Below, in pieces: positions 55,295 to 63,055 of a stretch of 64,000 bases of DNA (the stretch's first letter is position 1; every line of letters begins with the position of its first letter). The stretch covers positions 4,464,001-4,528,000 of the forward strand of contig NZ_JAUSXI010000001.1 of the NCBI RefSeq assembly GCF_030815865.1. The letters are read 5' to 3'. Position numbers and translations under genes: made by a program. The notes beneath the pieces are model-generated. The model made no database searches and had not been told where the DNA came from. It saw nothing but the letters and a program-made list of their open reading frames with translations. The DNA comes from Arthrobacter globiformis. Its GTDB lineage: Bacteria; Actinomycetota; Actinomycetes; Actinomycetales; Micrococcaceae.

Positions 55295-55927
55295 ATGCCG
55301 AGTACAGCACCCAGCCCAGCAGCACCCACCAAGCGCGGCCGTCCCGGCTACGACCAGCAGTCCGTACTGCTGATCGCCGTCGACGTCTTCAACCGCCACG
55401 GCTACGATGCCACATCCATGGGCATCCTCGCCGAAAATCTGGGCATCTCCAAGTCGGCGATCTACCATCATGTGCCCTCAAAGGGGGACCTCCTAAAGCT
55501 CGCCCTGGACCACGCGCTCGGCGGGCTGGAAGCCATCCTGGAGCAGCCGGGGGCAACCTCCGGGGCGGCCGATGCGCGGCTGGAGTTCGTGCTGCGCGAA
55601 ACCATCGCCGTGCTGGTGGACCGGCTGCCCTTCGTCACGCTGCTGCTGCGGCTGCGCGGGAACACGGACATCGAGCGCAACGCCATGGAACGCCGTCGTG
55701 CCTTCGACCACAAGGTGGCGGAGCTGATCTCTGCGGCCCGCGACGAGGGGTCACTGCGCCAGGACATCGATCCCCGCACCGTGACCCGCCTCCTGTTCGG
55801 AACCATCAACTCGATAGTCGAGTGGTACAAGCCGGGCGGTTCGCTCTCACCGGAAAAGCTGGCCGACGACGTCATCACCATGGCGTTCGACGGCCTGCAC
55901 GCCAAGCCCGGACAGGCTGACAATTAG
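55295..55927 (+). CDS. TetR-family regulator, probable repressor of the paa genes
   Basis: 210 residues. DNA-binding domain 15-62: GRPGYDQQSVLLIAVDVF, YDATSMGILAENLGISKSA, IYHHVPSKGDLLKLALDHAL. The ligand domain (LRETIAVLVDRLPFVTLLLR, RRAFDHKVAELISAARDEG) fits the subfamily that senses acyl- or aryl-CoA. Position between paaK and paaZ and three matching operators point to a PaaR-like repressor released by phenylacetyl-CoA (inference from location and family). The binding site before the ATG is weak. Confidence 0.9.
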   Translation: MPSTAPSPAAPTKRGRPGYDQQSVLLIAVDVFNRHGYDATSMGILAENLGISKSAIYHHVPSKGDLLKLALDHALGGLEAILEQPGATSGAADARLEFVLRETIAVLVDRLPFVTLLLRLRGNTDIERNAMERRRAFDHKVAELISAARDEGSLRQDIDPRTVTRLLFGTINSIVEWYKPGGSLSPEKLADDVITMAFDGLHAKPGQADN

Positions 55928-55980
55928 CCGTTGACGGATTGGGCGTTGACGCCGGGGGTCCTGATGCCCACCCTGAATGC

Positions 55981-56814
55981 ATGGCCACGAAACTGTCGGA
56001 TCTTCTGTTCGGCGCATTTCCTGATCTCCGGTACCAGCCCACCTCCAAAAGGGTCCGCGCGAGCATTGACGGAAGTCCCGTCGTCGACACGCTCGAAGCC
56101 CTGCTGGTCTGGGAACCGAAACGCGTCACTCCGGTTTACGCCGTGCCCGAAAAGGACCTGCTGGCGCGGCTCGAGCCACCCGCCGCTGAGGGGGACGGCG
56201 GCCCGGACGAGTATCCGGTCCGCCTCATGGCAGACGCCCCGCCGGCACTGGACCCGCGGACCGGGTTCAGGCGGCACACGGCGGTGGGCGAGGAGCTCGA
56301 CGTCGTAGCATCCGCGTTCAGCAGGCCGCGGGCAGCGTTCCGGCCCTCGGATCCGGACCTGGCGGGGTACGTCGTGCTGGATTTCGGCGCGTTCCACTGG
56401 CTCGAGGACCACGAGGAGATTATCGGTCACCCGCGGGACCCGTTCCACCGCGTGGACATCCGCGCCACCCTGCGGCACATCGAAGTGAAACTCGACGGCG
56501 TGGTGCTGGCGGACACCGTCGGGGCCCATCTGCTCTACGAAACGCTGCTTCCCTTGCGCTACTACATCCCGCCCGAGGACGTGCGGCTGGACCTGCTAGA
56601 GGCCAGCCCGCACCGCACCGTCTGCCCCTACAAGGGCGAGGCCAGGTACTGGAGCTACCCGGAGTCGGCCCGCGGTAAGAACATCGCCTGGGCCTACGAT
56701 TCGCGGTTCATCGACGCCCAGCAAATCCACGGCCTGGTCTGCTTTTTCAACGAGCGGGCGGAGGTATTCGTGGACGGCGAGCCGCAGGACCACCCGGTCA
56801 CCCCTTGGTCCTGA
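55981..56814 (+). CDS. DUF427 double-domain protein
   Basis: 277 residues from the ATG at 55981. Two DUF427 units: RASIDGSPVVDTLEALLVWE with PVYAVPEKDLLARLEP, and EVKLDGVVLADTVGAHLLYE with RYYIPPEDVRLDLLEAS, the second ending in CPYKGEARYWSY and KNIAWAYDSRF. Proteins of this family are small beta-barrels of unknown activity, sometimes beside isonitrile or carbohydrate genes. It follows the TetR gene by 53 bases and may be co-transcribed with it, though no link to phenylacetate is known. Confidence 0.88.
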   Translation: MATKLSDLLFGAFPDLRYQPTSKRVRASIDGSPVVDTLEALLVWEPKRVTPVYAVPEKDLLARLEPPAAEGDGGPDEYPVRLMADAPPALDPRTGFRRHTAVGEELDVVASAFSRPRAAFRPSDPDLAGYVVLDFGAFHWLEDHEEIIGHPRDPFHRVDIRATLRHIEVKLDGVVLADTVGAHLLYETLLPLRYYIPPEDVRLDLLEASPHRTVCPYKGEARYWSYPESARGKNIAWAYDSRFIDAQQIHGLVCFFNERAEVFVDGEPQDHPVTPWS

Positions 56815-56819
56815 ACCCT

Positions 56820-56914
56820 CCCTCACCTTTCGCCGCCTAAAACCAAACCCTTCCTCACCTTTCGCCGCCTAAAACCAAACCCTTCCTCACCTTTCGCCGC
56901 CTAAAACCAAACCC
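56820..56914 (+). repeat. Three tandem 32-bp repeats
   Basis: TTCCTCACCTTTCGCCGCCT followed by AAAACCAAACCC makes a 32-base unit, present at 56820 (first base missing), 56851 and 56883, and a partial fourth (TTCCTCACC) at 56915. It shares the CTTCCTCAC core and the 32-base period with the repeats at 25491 and 57471. Confidence 0.9.
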
Positions 56915-56942
56915 TTCCTCACCAAGGTGAGAAAGGGTTTGG
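56907..56942 (+). terminator. Hairpin at the end of the 32-bp repeats
   Basis: CCAAACCCTTCCTCACC at 56907-56923 pairs with GGTGAGAAAGGGTTTGG at 56926-56942, one mismatch, two-base loop. It lies between convergent genes and can terminate both. Confidence 0.75.
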
Positions 56943-56964
56943 GGATCTGCGACAGTGTCCCGGA

Positions 56965-57372
56965 TCAGAGCTGATATTCAGCCTGTGTTCCGAGCCTCTC
57001 GTGGACGCAGAGGATGTTGTTCTCGGTATCCATGAACCAGGCGCATTTTTCGGCGTCGGTTGAACAGATGTGATGATCGGTCTTCATATCGGGGAGGTCA
57101 TAGTCTTGGAACCGAACGCCCTTGGACTCCATGTCCTGGACGGTCCGTTCTATGTCAGTGACCTCAAAACTCAAAGCGGTGTGCTCGGAGTGCTTTCCGT
57201 CCGTTACAGGCATCAGCTGCAGCATGGGGCCGTCAGCGTTGCCGAATAAATCGCTTCCATCTTCAGCCTTGCCACGGTGTGGGAGGCCCAACGTTTCCGC
57301 GTAAAATCCGCGGGCGCGGTCCGGATCATCGACAGGCAGGATGGTTGTGGCTGTTCTCAGTGCTAGGGTCAT
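56965..57372 (-). CDS. VOC family protein
   Basis: 135 residues from the ATG at 57372; AGGAGG eight bases before it decides against the ATG eight codons upstream. One VOC unit: TATTILPVDDPDRARGFYAE, PMLQLMPVTDGKHSEHTAL, VRFQDYDLPDMKTDHHI, CAWFMDTENNILCVHERL. Metal ligands appear as His in KHSEH and the last Glu. Paralogue of the protein at 875-1252. Substrate unknown. Convergent with the DUF427 gene. Confidence 0.9.
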   Translation of the reverse strand: MTLALRTATTILPVDDPDRARGFYAETLGLPHRGKAEDGSDLFGNADGPMLQLMPVTDGKHSEHTALSFEVTDIERTVQDMESKGVRFQDYDLPDMKTDHHICSTDAEKCAWFMDTENNILCVHERLGTQAEYQL

Positions 57373-57470
57373 TTCGCCACCTCCTACGCGGGTCATTTTA
57401 CGCCCGGAAGCCCCGAAAGATTATGGGAAATTCCAGACTGCCCGGCAGCAATTGCGGGAGGGTTCCAGGA

Positions 57471-57527
57471 AACCCGACAGGACCTGAGGAAGCGTCCGGA
57501 AAAACCCGACAGGACCTGAGGAAGCGT
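57471..57527 (+). repeat. Two 32-bp-spaced repeats, inverse of the 25.5 kb type
   Basis: AACCCGACAGGACCTGAGGA then AGCGT occurs at 57471-57495 and 57503-57527, exactly 32 bases apart. Its reverse complement, ACGCTTCCTCAGGTCCTG, is the core seen at 25491-25600. It lies between paaZ (3' end at 57533) and the VOC gene. Confidence 0.85.
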
Positions 57528-57532
57528 GCGGG

Positions 57533-59644
57533 CTACTTCTCCACGAGGGTGAGGACGTCGTAGGTGGCCACGATTTCGTCGTTCTGGTTGGTGAGGACGG
57601 CGTCCCAGGCCACCTCGCCGTACTCGTCGGTCTCGCGGGGCGTGATCTTTTTGGCCGTAAGCGTCACCCGGATGGAGTCGCCCGCAGCCACAGGAGTGAT
57701 GAACCGCAGGCTCTCCAGTCCGTAGTTGGCTAGGACCGGACCCGGGGCGGGCTCAACGAACAGCCCGGCAGCCCAGGCCAGCAGCAGGTAACCGTGCGCC
57801 ACGATGCCCGGGAAGAACGGGTTGGCTTCCGCGGCCGCCTGGTTGGTGTGCGCGTAGAAGGTGTCGCCGGTCGAGTTGGCGAACGCGGAGATGTCCTCGA
57901 GTGCCACCTGCCGCAGTTCCGAACGGACAGCGTCGCCGATGCGCAGGCTCTCCAGCGACTTGCGGAACGGGTGTGTGCCCTCGGTTTCCACCGTGAAGTT
58001 GCGGTCGGCGCCGGTGTGCCAGATCCCGGTCACGGCGGTGAGCATGTTGGGCGAGCCCTGGATGGCGGTGCGCTGCATGTGGTGCATCACTGAGCGGATA
58101 CCGCCCAGTTCCTCGCCGCCGCCGGCGCGTCCGGGTCCGCCGTGGACCAGGTGCGGGACGGGCGAACCATGGCCTGTTGACGAACGAGCGTCCTCACGGT
58201 TCAGCATCAGTACGCGGCCGTGGTGGGCTGCGATGCCCGTGACCAGTTCCTGCGCAACAGAAGGATCGTTAGTGCAGACCGAGGCGACCAGCGAACCGCC
58301 GCCGCGGGCGGCGAGCCGGACGGCGTCGGGAATGTCCGTGTACCCGATCACCGACGACACCGGACCGAAGGCTTCCAGCGAGTGGACCGGCTCGGCCTCC
58401 GCGTCAGCCCAGCTGAGCACCACGGGAGACATGAAGGCGCCGCCCTCGACGACGCCGGTTGCGCCGTCCGCGCTGGTGACCGACGGCGAATCGAGGGTTC
58501 CGTACGCCAGCTCACCGCCGGCGTCGAGCATGGACTGCACGGCGGCGCGGACATCGGCGAGCTGCTCCACGGAGGCGAGCGCGCCCATGGTGACGCCCTC
58601 GGCGCGCGGATCGCCGAGCACCACGCGCTGCTCAACCCTGGTTCCGATGGCGGAAACGACGGCGGGCACCAGCTCCTGCGGCACGATGGCGCGGCGGATG
58701 GCGGTGCACTTCTGCCCGGCCTTGACGGTTATTTCGGTGACTACGGACTTGATGAAGGCGTCGAATTCCGGCGTGCCTTCGACGGCGTCCGGGCCCAGGA
58801 TGGCGGCGTTGAGGGAGTCGGTCTCGGACGTGAACCGCACGCCGCCCAGCACCACGTTGGGGTGGGACTTCAGGGACTGCGCGGTGGATGCCGAACCGGT
58901 GAAGGCCACGAGGTCGCGGTAGTCCAGCACGTCCAGCAGCCCGCGGACAGAGCCCGAAATCAGCTGCAGTGAACCCTTGGGCAGAATGTTGGATTCGATG
59001 ATGGCCTTCACCACGGCCGCGGCGACGTAGCCCGTGGGGGTGGCCGGCTTGACGATGGTGGGGACGCCGGCGATGAACGCCGGGGCGAGCTTCTCCAGCA
59101 TGCCCCAGACCGGAAAGTTGAAGGCGTTGATCTGCACCGCGACGCCGGGAATGCGGGTGTAGATGTGCTCGCCTGCGAACGATCCGTCCTTGGACAGCAC
59201 CTCCATGGGCCCGTCCACCACCACCTGGGCGTTGGGCAGTTCACGCCGGCCCTTGGACCCGAACGTGAACAGCACGCCGATGCCGCCGTCGATGTCGATC
59301 ATCGAGTCGATCTTCGTGGCGCCGGTCTGGGCAGAGAAGGCGTAGAAGTGCTCACGGCGCGCGTTCAGGTACTGTGCCAACTCCTTGAGCTTGAGGGCAC
59401 GCTGGTGGAAGGTCAGCTTGCCGAGTTCCGTTTGGCCGGTGGTGCGGCCGTAGTCCACGACGGCGGCCAGGTCCAGCCCGTCGGTGCTCACCTTGGCCAG
59501 GATCTCCCCTGTGCTGGCGTCCCGGACGGGGACAGCGGAAGCCGCCGAGCCGGCGTGGGGAGTCCACCAGGAATCCTGCACGAAACTGGGGACGGTTTGC
59601 ACGGTGTCCAGGGTGGCCTCGGGGGCAGTGGCGGTGGTGGTCAT
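57533..59644 (-). CDS. paaZ: Bifunctional oxepin-CoA hydrolase / semialdehyde dehydrogenase PaaZ
   Basis: 703 residues from the ATG at 59644 (GGAAGGA upstream; the longer frame is dismissed because it runs through the operator). Aldehyde dehydrogenase domain 1-530 with C313 in KAGQKCTAIRRAIVP, PATPTGYVAAAV and VAFTGSASTAQSL; MaoC-like hydratase 560-700 with FFPGIVAHGYLLLAWAAGLF and SLRFITPVAAGDSIRVTL. Opens the oxepin ring of epoxidised phenylacetyl-CoA and oxidises the aldehyde formed. Divergent from the thioesterase at 59782, with an operator between. Confidence 0.96.
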   Translation of the reverse strand: MTTTATAPEATLDTVQTVPSFVQDSWWTPHAGSAASAVPVRDASTGEILAKVSTDGLDLAAVVDYGRTTGQTELGKLTFHQRALKLKELAQYLNARREHFYAFSAQTGATKIDSMIDIDGGIGVLFTFGSKGRRELPNAQVVVDGPMEVLSKDGSFAGEHIYTRIPGVAVQINAFNFPVWGMLEKLAPAFIAGVPTIVKPATPTGYVAAAVVKAIIESNILPKGSLQLISGSVRGLLDVLDYRDLVAFTGSASTAQSLKSHPNVVLGGVRFTSETDSLNAAILGPDAVEGTPEFDAFIKSVVTEITVKAGQKCTAIRRAIVPQELVPAVVSAIGTRVEQRVVLGDPRAEGVTMGALASVEQLADVRAAVQSMLDAGGELAYGTLDSPSVTSADGATGVVEGGAFMSPVVLSWADAEAEPVHSLEAFGPVSSVIGYTDIPDAVRLAARGGGSLVASVCTNDPSVAQELVTGIAAHHGRVLMLNREDARSSTGHGSPVPHLVHGGPGRAGGGEELGGIRSVMHHMQRTAIQGSPNMLTAVTGIWHTGADRNFTVETEGTHPFRKSLESLRIGDAVRSELRQVALEDISAFANSTGDTFYAHTNQAAAEANPFFPGIVAHGYLLLAWAAGLFVEPAPGPVLANYGLESLRFITPVAAGDSIRVTLTAKKITPRETDEYGEVAWDAVLTNQNDEIVATYDVLTLVEK

Positions 59645-59691
59645 CGTTGACGGGTCCTTCCAACGGGGACAAATCTGATCCGGCCAGAACA

Positions 59692-59713
59692 TTACTGACC
59701 GTCCGTTCGGTAA
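59692..59713 (+). promoter_or_regulatory. PaaR-type operator between paaZ and thioesterase
   Basis: TTACTGACCGTCCGTTCGGTAA, the most symmetrical of three sites. Core ACCG-N2-CG-N2-CGGT agrees with the palindrome I recall for PaaR of Corynebacterium glutamicum. It lies 48 bases from the paaZ start and 69 from the thioesterase start, so can control both. Confidence 0.75.
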
Positions 59714-59781
59714 TATGTCTACAGTACATGAATGTGCCCCGCTGCACACTAGTGGCACCGCACACGACCCAAGGAGAGCAC

Positions 59782-60240
59782 ATGACGCCGGAAGCCCGCG
59801 ACGCAGAACTGGCGGCCACCCAAGCACCCGAAGGCCCGACGCCCGGAGAGCTGTGGAAGATCACCCTCGGCGAGCTGGACGAGAAGATGGGCGTGAAAAT
59901 CGTGGAGGAGTCCGTCGAGCGCGTCGTGGCGACCATGCCGGTGGAGGGAAACCGGCAGTCGTTCGGCCTGCTGCACGGCGGCGCCTCGCTGGCCGTGGGC
60001 GAGGCCGTGGGATCGTGGGCGGCGGTGATCCACGCCAGCACGCTGGGCAAGACCGCCGTTGGCGTGGACGTCTCCGCCACGCACCACCGCTCCGCCCGGA
60101 CCGGCGTCATCACCATTACGGCCACCCCCATCCACCTTGGCGGCACCCTGACCACGCACGAAGTGCTGATCACCAACGACGCCGGGCAGCGGCTCTGCAG
60201 CATGCGCATCACCAACCTGCTGCTTGCGCCGAGGGCCTGA
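59782..60240 (+). CDS. PaaI/MenI-type hotdog thioesterase
   Basis: 152 residues from the ATG at 59782, AAGGAG six bases before. FGLLHGGASLAVGEAVGSW (H65-G66-G67, E74) is the PaaI-like catalytic helix with Glu, as in 4-hydroxybenzoyl-CoA and DHNA-CoA thioesterases; VDVSATHHRSARTGVITITA follows. Second thioesterase of the paa region besides paaI, differing in its acid residue. Shares the operator with paaZ; probably salvages CoA from pathway intermediates (inference). Confidence 0.93.
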   Translation: MTPEARDAELAATQAPEGPTPGELWKITLGELDEKMGVKIVEESVERVVATMPVEGNRQSFGLLHGGASLAVGEAVGSWAAVIHASTLGKTAVGVDVSATHHRSARTGVITITATPIHLGGTLTTHEVLITNDAGQRLCSMRITNLLLAPRA

Positions 60241-60299
60241 CGTCGTCCCTGGCGCCGCCCTGACGTCCTCCGCAGCGCCGCCCCGGCTAGGCTGATCTG

Positions 60300-61049
60300 G
60301 TGACCGAGCTTGGCAGCCTGACCCCCACCCTGATCGCGGTGGGCCTCCTGATGGCGCTGACGGCCGCCGTCCTCAGCGCTTTCCGGGTTCCGCATGCCTT
60401 CGCGCCGGCCCTCGCCATCCTCCGCGGCGCGGCGCAGCTCGCCGCCGTCAGCCTGATCCTCGGCGCCGTGATCGCCAGCGCCGAGTGGGTGGCCGTGGCG
60501 CTTGCCGTCATGTTCACCGTCGCCACCCTTACCGCCGCACGCCGCCTCGCCTGGTCCTGGCGCCACCTTGCCGTCGTGGCCGGTTCGATGGCCGTCGGCA
60601 TCCTCGCATCCCTGGTCATCGTGTTCGGTACCGGCGCCATCGAGTTCACCTCCCGCTACGCGCTGGCGATCGGAGGGATCGTGGTGGGCAATTCCATGGC
60701 GATCGCGGCGCTCGCGGGCCGCAGGTTCAACGAGGCCTTGATCGACCGCTGGGACCAGGTGGAGGGCTGGCTCGCTTTGGGCGCCTCTCCCCGGCAGGCC
60801 ACCCGCGAGATAGCACGCAGCGCCGTGTACTCCGCACTCATTCCGTCGGTGGACCAAACCAAGACGACGGGCCTGGTCACGCTGCCGGGGGCCTTCGTCG
60901 GGGCGATCTTCGGCGGGCTTTCGCCGCTGGAGGCAGGCCGGTTCCAGATCGTGGTGCTGGCTTCGATCATGGCGGCCGGGTCGGTCACCGCCATCCTGCT
61001 CATCGGCATGCTGGCACCGGTCCGGGTACGGCCCGCACCACTCTGGTAG
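60300..61049 (+). CDS. FetB-like ABC transporter permease (UPF0014)
   Basis: 249 residues from a GTG at 60300. About seven membrane helices; ALAIGGIVVGNSMAIAALAG and LALGASPRQATREI with PSVDQTKTTGLVTLPGAFVGAI are the signatures of the FetB/YbbM family, whose E. coli member exports iron with the ATPase FetA. No ATPase gene is next to it on either side, so it is an orphan permease here. Confidence 0.92.
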   Translation: MTELGSLTPTLIAVGLLMALTAAVLSAFRVPHAFAPALAILRGAAQLAAVSLILGAVIASAEWVAVALAVMFTVATLTAARRLAWSWRHLAVVAGSMAVGILASLVIVFGTGAIEFTSRYALAIGGIVVGNSMAIAALAGRRFNEALIDRWDQVEGWLALGASPRQATREIARSAVYSALIPSVDQTKTTGLVTLPGAFVGAIFGGLSPLEAGRFQIVVLASIMAAGSVTAILLIGMLAPVRVRPAPLW

Positions 61050-61167
61050 GAACCCAGCACCGTGCCGTTGACATTGCGCCGGGCGCTTTATACTCTGGCC
61101 GCTCCGGACCAGAGGCAGCGGCACTGCTGGGCCGGGTCATCATTGTCTGCCCCCAGCAGGTGCACTC

Positions 61168-62496
61168 ATGAGCACACTTTCCACAAGGACCGCCGCCGCA
61201 CTGGCTGCTGTCCTCTTGGTGGTCCTGCTGGTGGGCTGCGTCTCGAAGCCTGCCCCTTCGACGCCGACCACCCACTATTACGTGAGTGCCGTCGGAAGCG
61301 ACACCAATTCCGGGACGTCCCCGGATTCGCCCTGGCAGTCGCTGATGAAAGTCAACGAGACGGCATTCAACCCTGGTGATTCCCTTAGTTTCCGCAGGGG
61401 TGACGAGTGGATCGGCGACGTCGTGCTGGACGAAAGCGGTACGCCGTCGTCGGCCATCAGACTGAACGGCTACGGCAACGGGAACCTGCCGACAATCACC
61501 GGCGGGGAGGGCGGAGACTGCTTTCGGCTGGACGGCAGCTACCTCGAGGTTGACGGGCTGCGCGCCACTGACTGCGGGTACGCGGGCTTTAACGTGGACG
61601 GCGACCACGTGGTGGTGAAGAATTCGGAGGCTTCCAACAACGCCGCCGGAATTAGGGTGGGCACGGGTTCCGACTTCGGAAACTACTCCAACAATGTCCT
61701 GACGGACAACAACATCATGAACGTCAACACCCCGGGAAGGCGGTGCGGCAGCGCGGATGAAGCCAACTGCAGCGACGACTCGGGTGCGTTCGGCGTGCTG
61801 GTCAACGGCAACGACAACGAATTCTCGGGCAATACGGTCACCGGTTCCACGGCATCCTCCCACGACTTCCGCCGTGACGGAAGCGCCTTCGAAATCTACA
61901 ACGGCAACCGCAACAACATCCACCACAACAAGGCCATCAACAACAACGTGTTCTCCGAAATCGGACGGTCCGACGGAACGGCTGACGGCAACACTTTCCG
62001 CTACAACCTGGTCCGATCCTCGTGCGGCAAGAAATGCGCCGAGGCCGCAGGACTGATCATCCGCGGCCCGGACACACGCTACGGCCCCACCAACAGCACC
62101 ACTTTCGAATTCAACACGGTATGGCTCAACGGCAGCCATTCGCGCGGCGTGGTCTGCCACGCTCTCTGCCCCTCTTCGACCGTCATCCGCGCCAACATCC
62201 TCGTAGCTGTGCGTGACGCCCTGTGGATGGACGGATCCGGATGGACGGAACAGTCCAACGTCGTCAACGGCCCCAGCAACGTCCCGCCGGACAAAAGCTC
62301 GACGACGGCTCCCGCAAAGTTCGTCAATCCCCCCAGGGACCTCCACCTCACCAGCGGCAGTTCGGCGATGGACCGCGCGGGCAGCAGCCCGTCAGGGGTG
62401 GACCTGGACCATGTGCCCGTTCCGCAAAAAGGGCGCTGTTCCGGAGCCGGACTGGCCGACGCCGGCGCGTACGAATATGACCCGGCCAACTGCTAG
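61168..62496 (+). CDS. Right-handed beta-helix lipoprotein
   Basis: 442 residues. Signal peptide AALAAVLLVVLLVGC with lipid Cys 24. The mature part starts THYYVSAVGSDTNSGTSPDS, the typical entry of parallel beta-helix (pectate-lyase-like) proteins, and continues with Asn/Asp/Gly-rich coils (NNAAGIRVGTGSDFGNYSNN, NGNDNEFSGNTVTG, NGNRNNIHHNKAINNN). Several extra Cys pairs may lock coils. Probably binds or cleaves a polysaccharide outside the cell; catalytic residues cannot be assigned. Monocistronic. Confidence 0.88.
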   Translation: MSTLSTRTAAALAAVLLVVLLVGCVSKPAPSTPTTHYYVSAVGSDTNSGTSPDSPWQSLMKVNETAFNPGDSLSFRRGDEWIGDVVLDESGTPSSAIRLNGYGNGNLPTITGGEGGDCFRLDGSYLEVDGLRATDCGYAGFNVDGDHVVVKNSEASNNAAGIRVGTGSDFGNYSNNVLTDNNIMNVNTPGRRCGSADEANCSDDSGAFGVLVNGNDNEFSGNTVTGSTASSHDFRRDGSAFEIYNGNRNNIHHNKAINNNVFSEIGRSDGTADGNTFRYNLVRSSCGKKCAEAAGLIIRGPDTRYGPTNSTTFEFNTVWLNGSHSRGVVCHALCPSSTVIRANILVAVRDALWMDGSGWTEQSNVVNGPSNVPPDKSSTTAPAKFVNPPRDLHLTSGSSAMDRAGSSPSGVDLDHVPVPQKGRCSGAGLADAGAYEYDPANC

Positions 62497-62659
62497 CTGT
62501 GGCGTAAGTCAGCCCCGGGTGGTAAGTCAGCCCCGACTGGCCGCCGCTCACGGCGGATGAACCGCCGTCGACGCTGGCACTCCCGGTAGCGTCTTCCGCG
62601 CGCTGCAGCGCGGGACGATAATCAGATATCCGCTCTGCACACCAATGGAGGTGGTGAAT

Positions 62660-62956
62660 ATGTCTGTATACACGTTGGGTATCTGGCTCGTGAAGCCAGG
62701 CCACGAGGACGACTTCGTGAGGGCCTGGAAGGACATGGCCGAGCGGACCCACAAGGATTATCCGGGTGGCCGGGGCCTGCTGATGCGTGACCGTGATGTG
62801 CCCAACCGCTTCATCAGCACCGGACCTTGGGCCTCACTCGAGCAGGTCGAACAGTGGCGGGCGTCGCCGGCGTTCACCGAGGGCCTCGCGTCGATCCGCG
62901 ACATCATTGAGCACTTCGAGCCGCACACGTTGGAGGAAGCCGCCACGATCGGCTGA
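62660..62956 (+). CDS. Antibiotic biosynthesis monooxygenase (ABM) family protein
   Basis: 98 residues; the ATG at 62660 is preferred over one five codons upstream since GGAGGTGG lies between them. Ferredoxin-like ABM fold: VYTLGIWLVKPGHEDDFVRA, LLMRDRDVPNRFISTGPWAS, QWRASPAFTEGL. These dimeric proteins include quinol and heme-degrading monooxygenases; the Trp in WRASPAF is conserved. The 160-base gap upstream contains GTAAGTCAGCCCC twice (62507 and 62522) and no gene. Confidence 0.88.
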   Translation: MSVYTLGIWLVKPGHEDDFVRAWKDMAERTHKDYPGGRGLLMRDRDVPNRFISTGPWASLEQVEQWRASPAFTEGLASIRDIIEHFEPHTLEEAATIG

Positions 62957-63055
62957 GCCGGTCCGGCTCCGTTCAGACCCGGTTCCGTTTACCTGGCATC
63001 AGCGCACCGTATCGCGCGGGCGCTTTCGGTTGCTGTGCCTTCTGTCGCTGTGCGG

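Noticed and set aside
56820..56914. CRISPR array
   Set aside because: Head-to-tail identical 32-base units without spacers; followed by a hairpin terminator.
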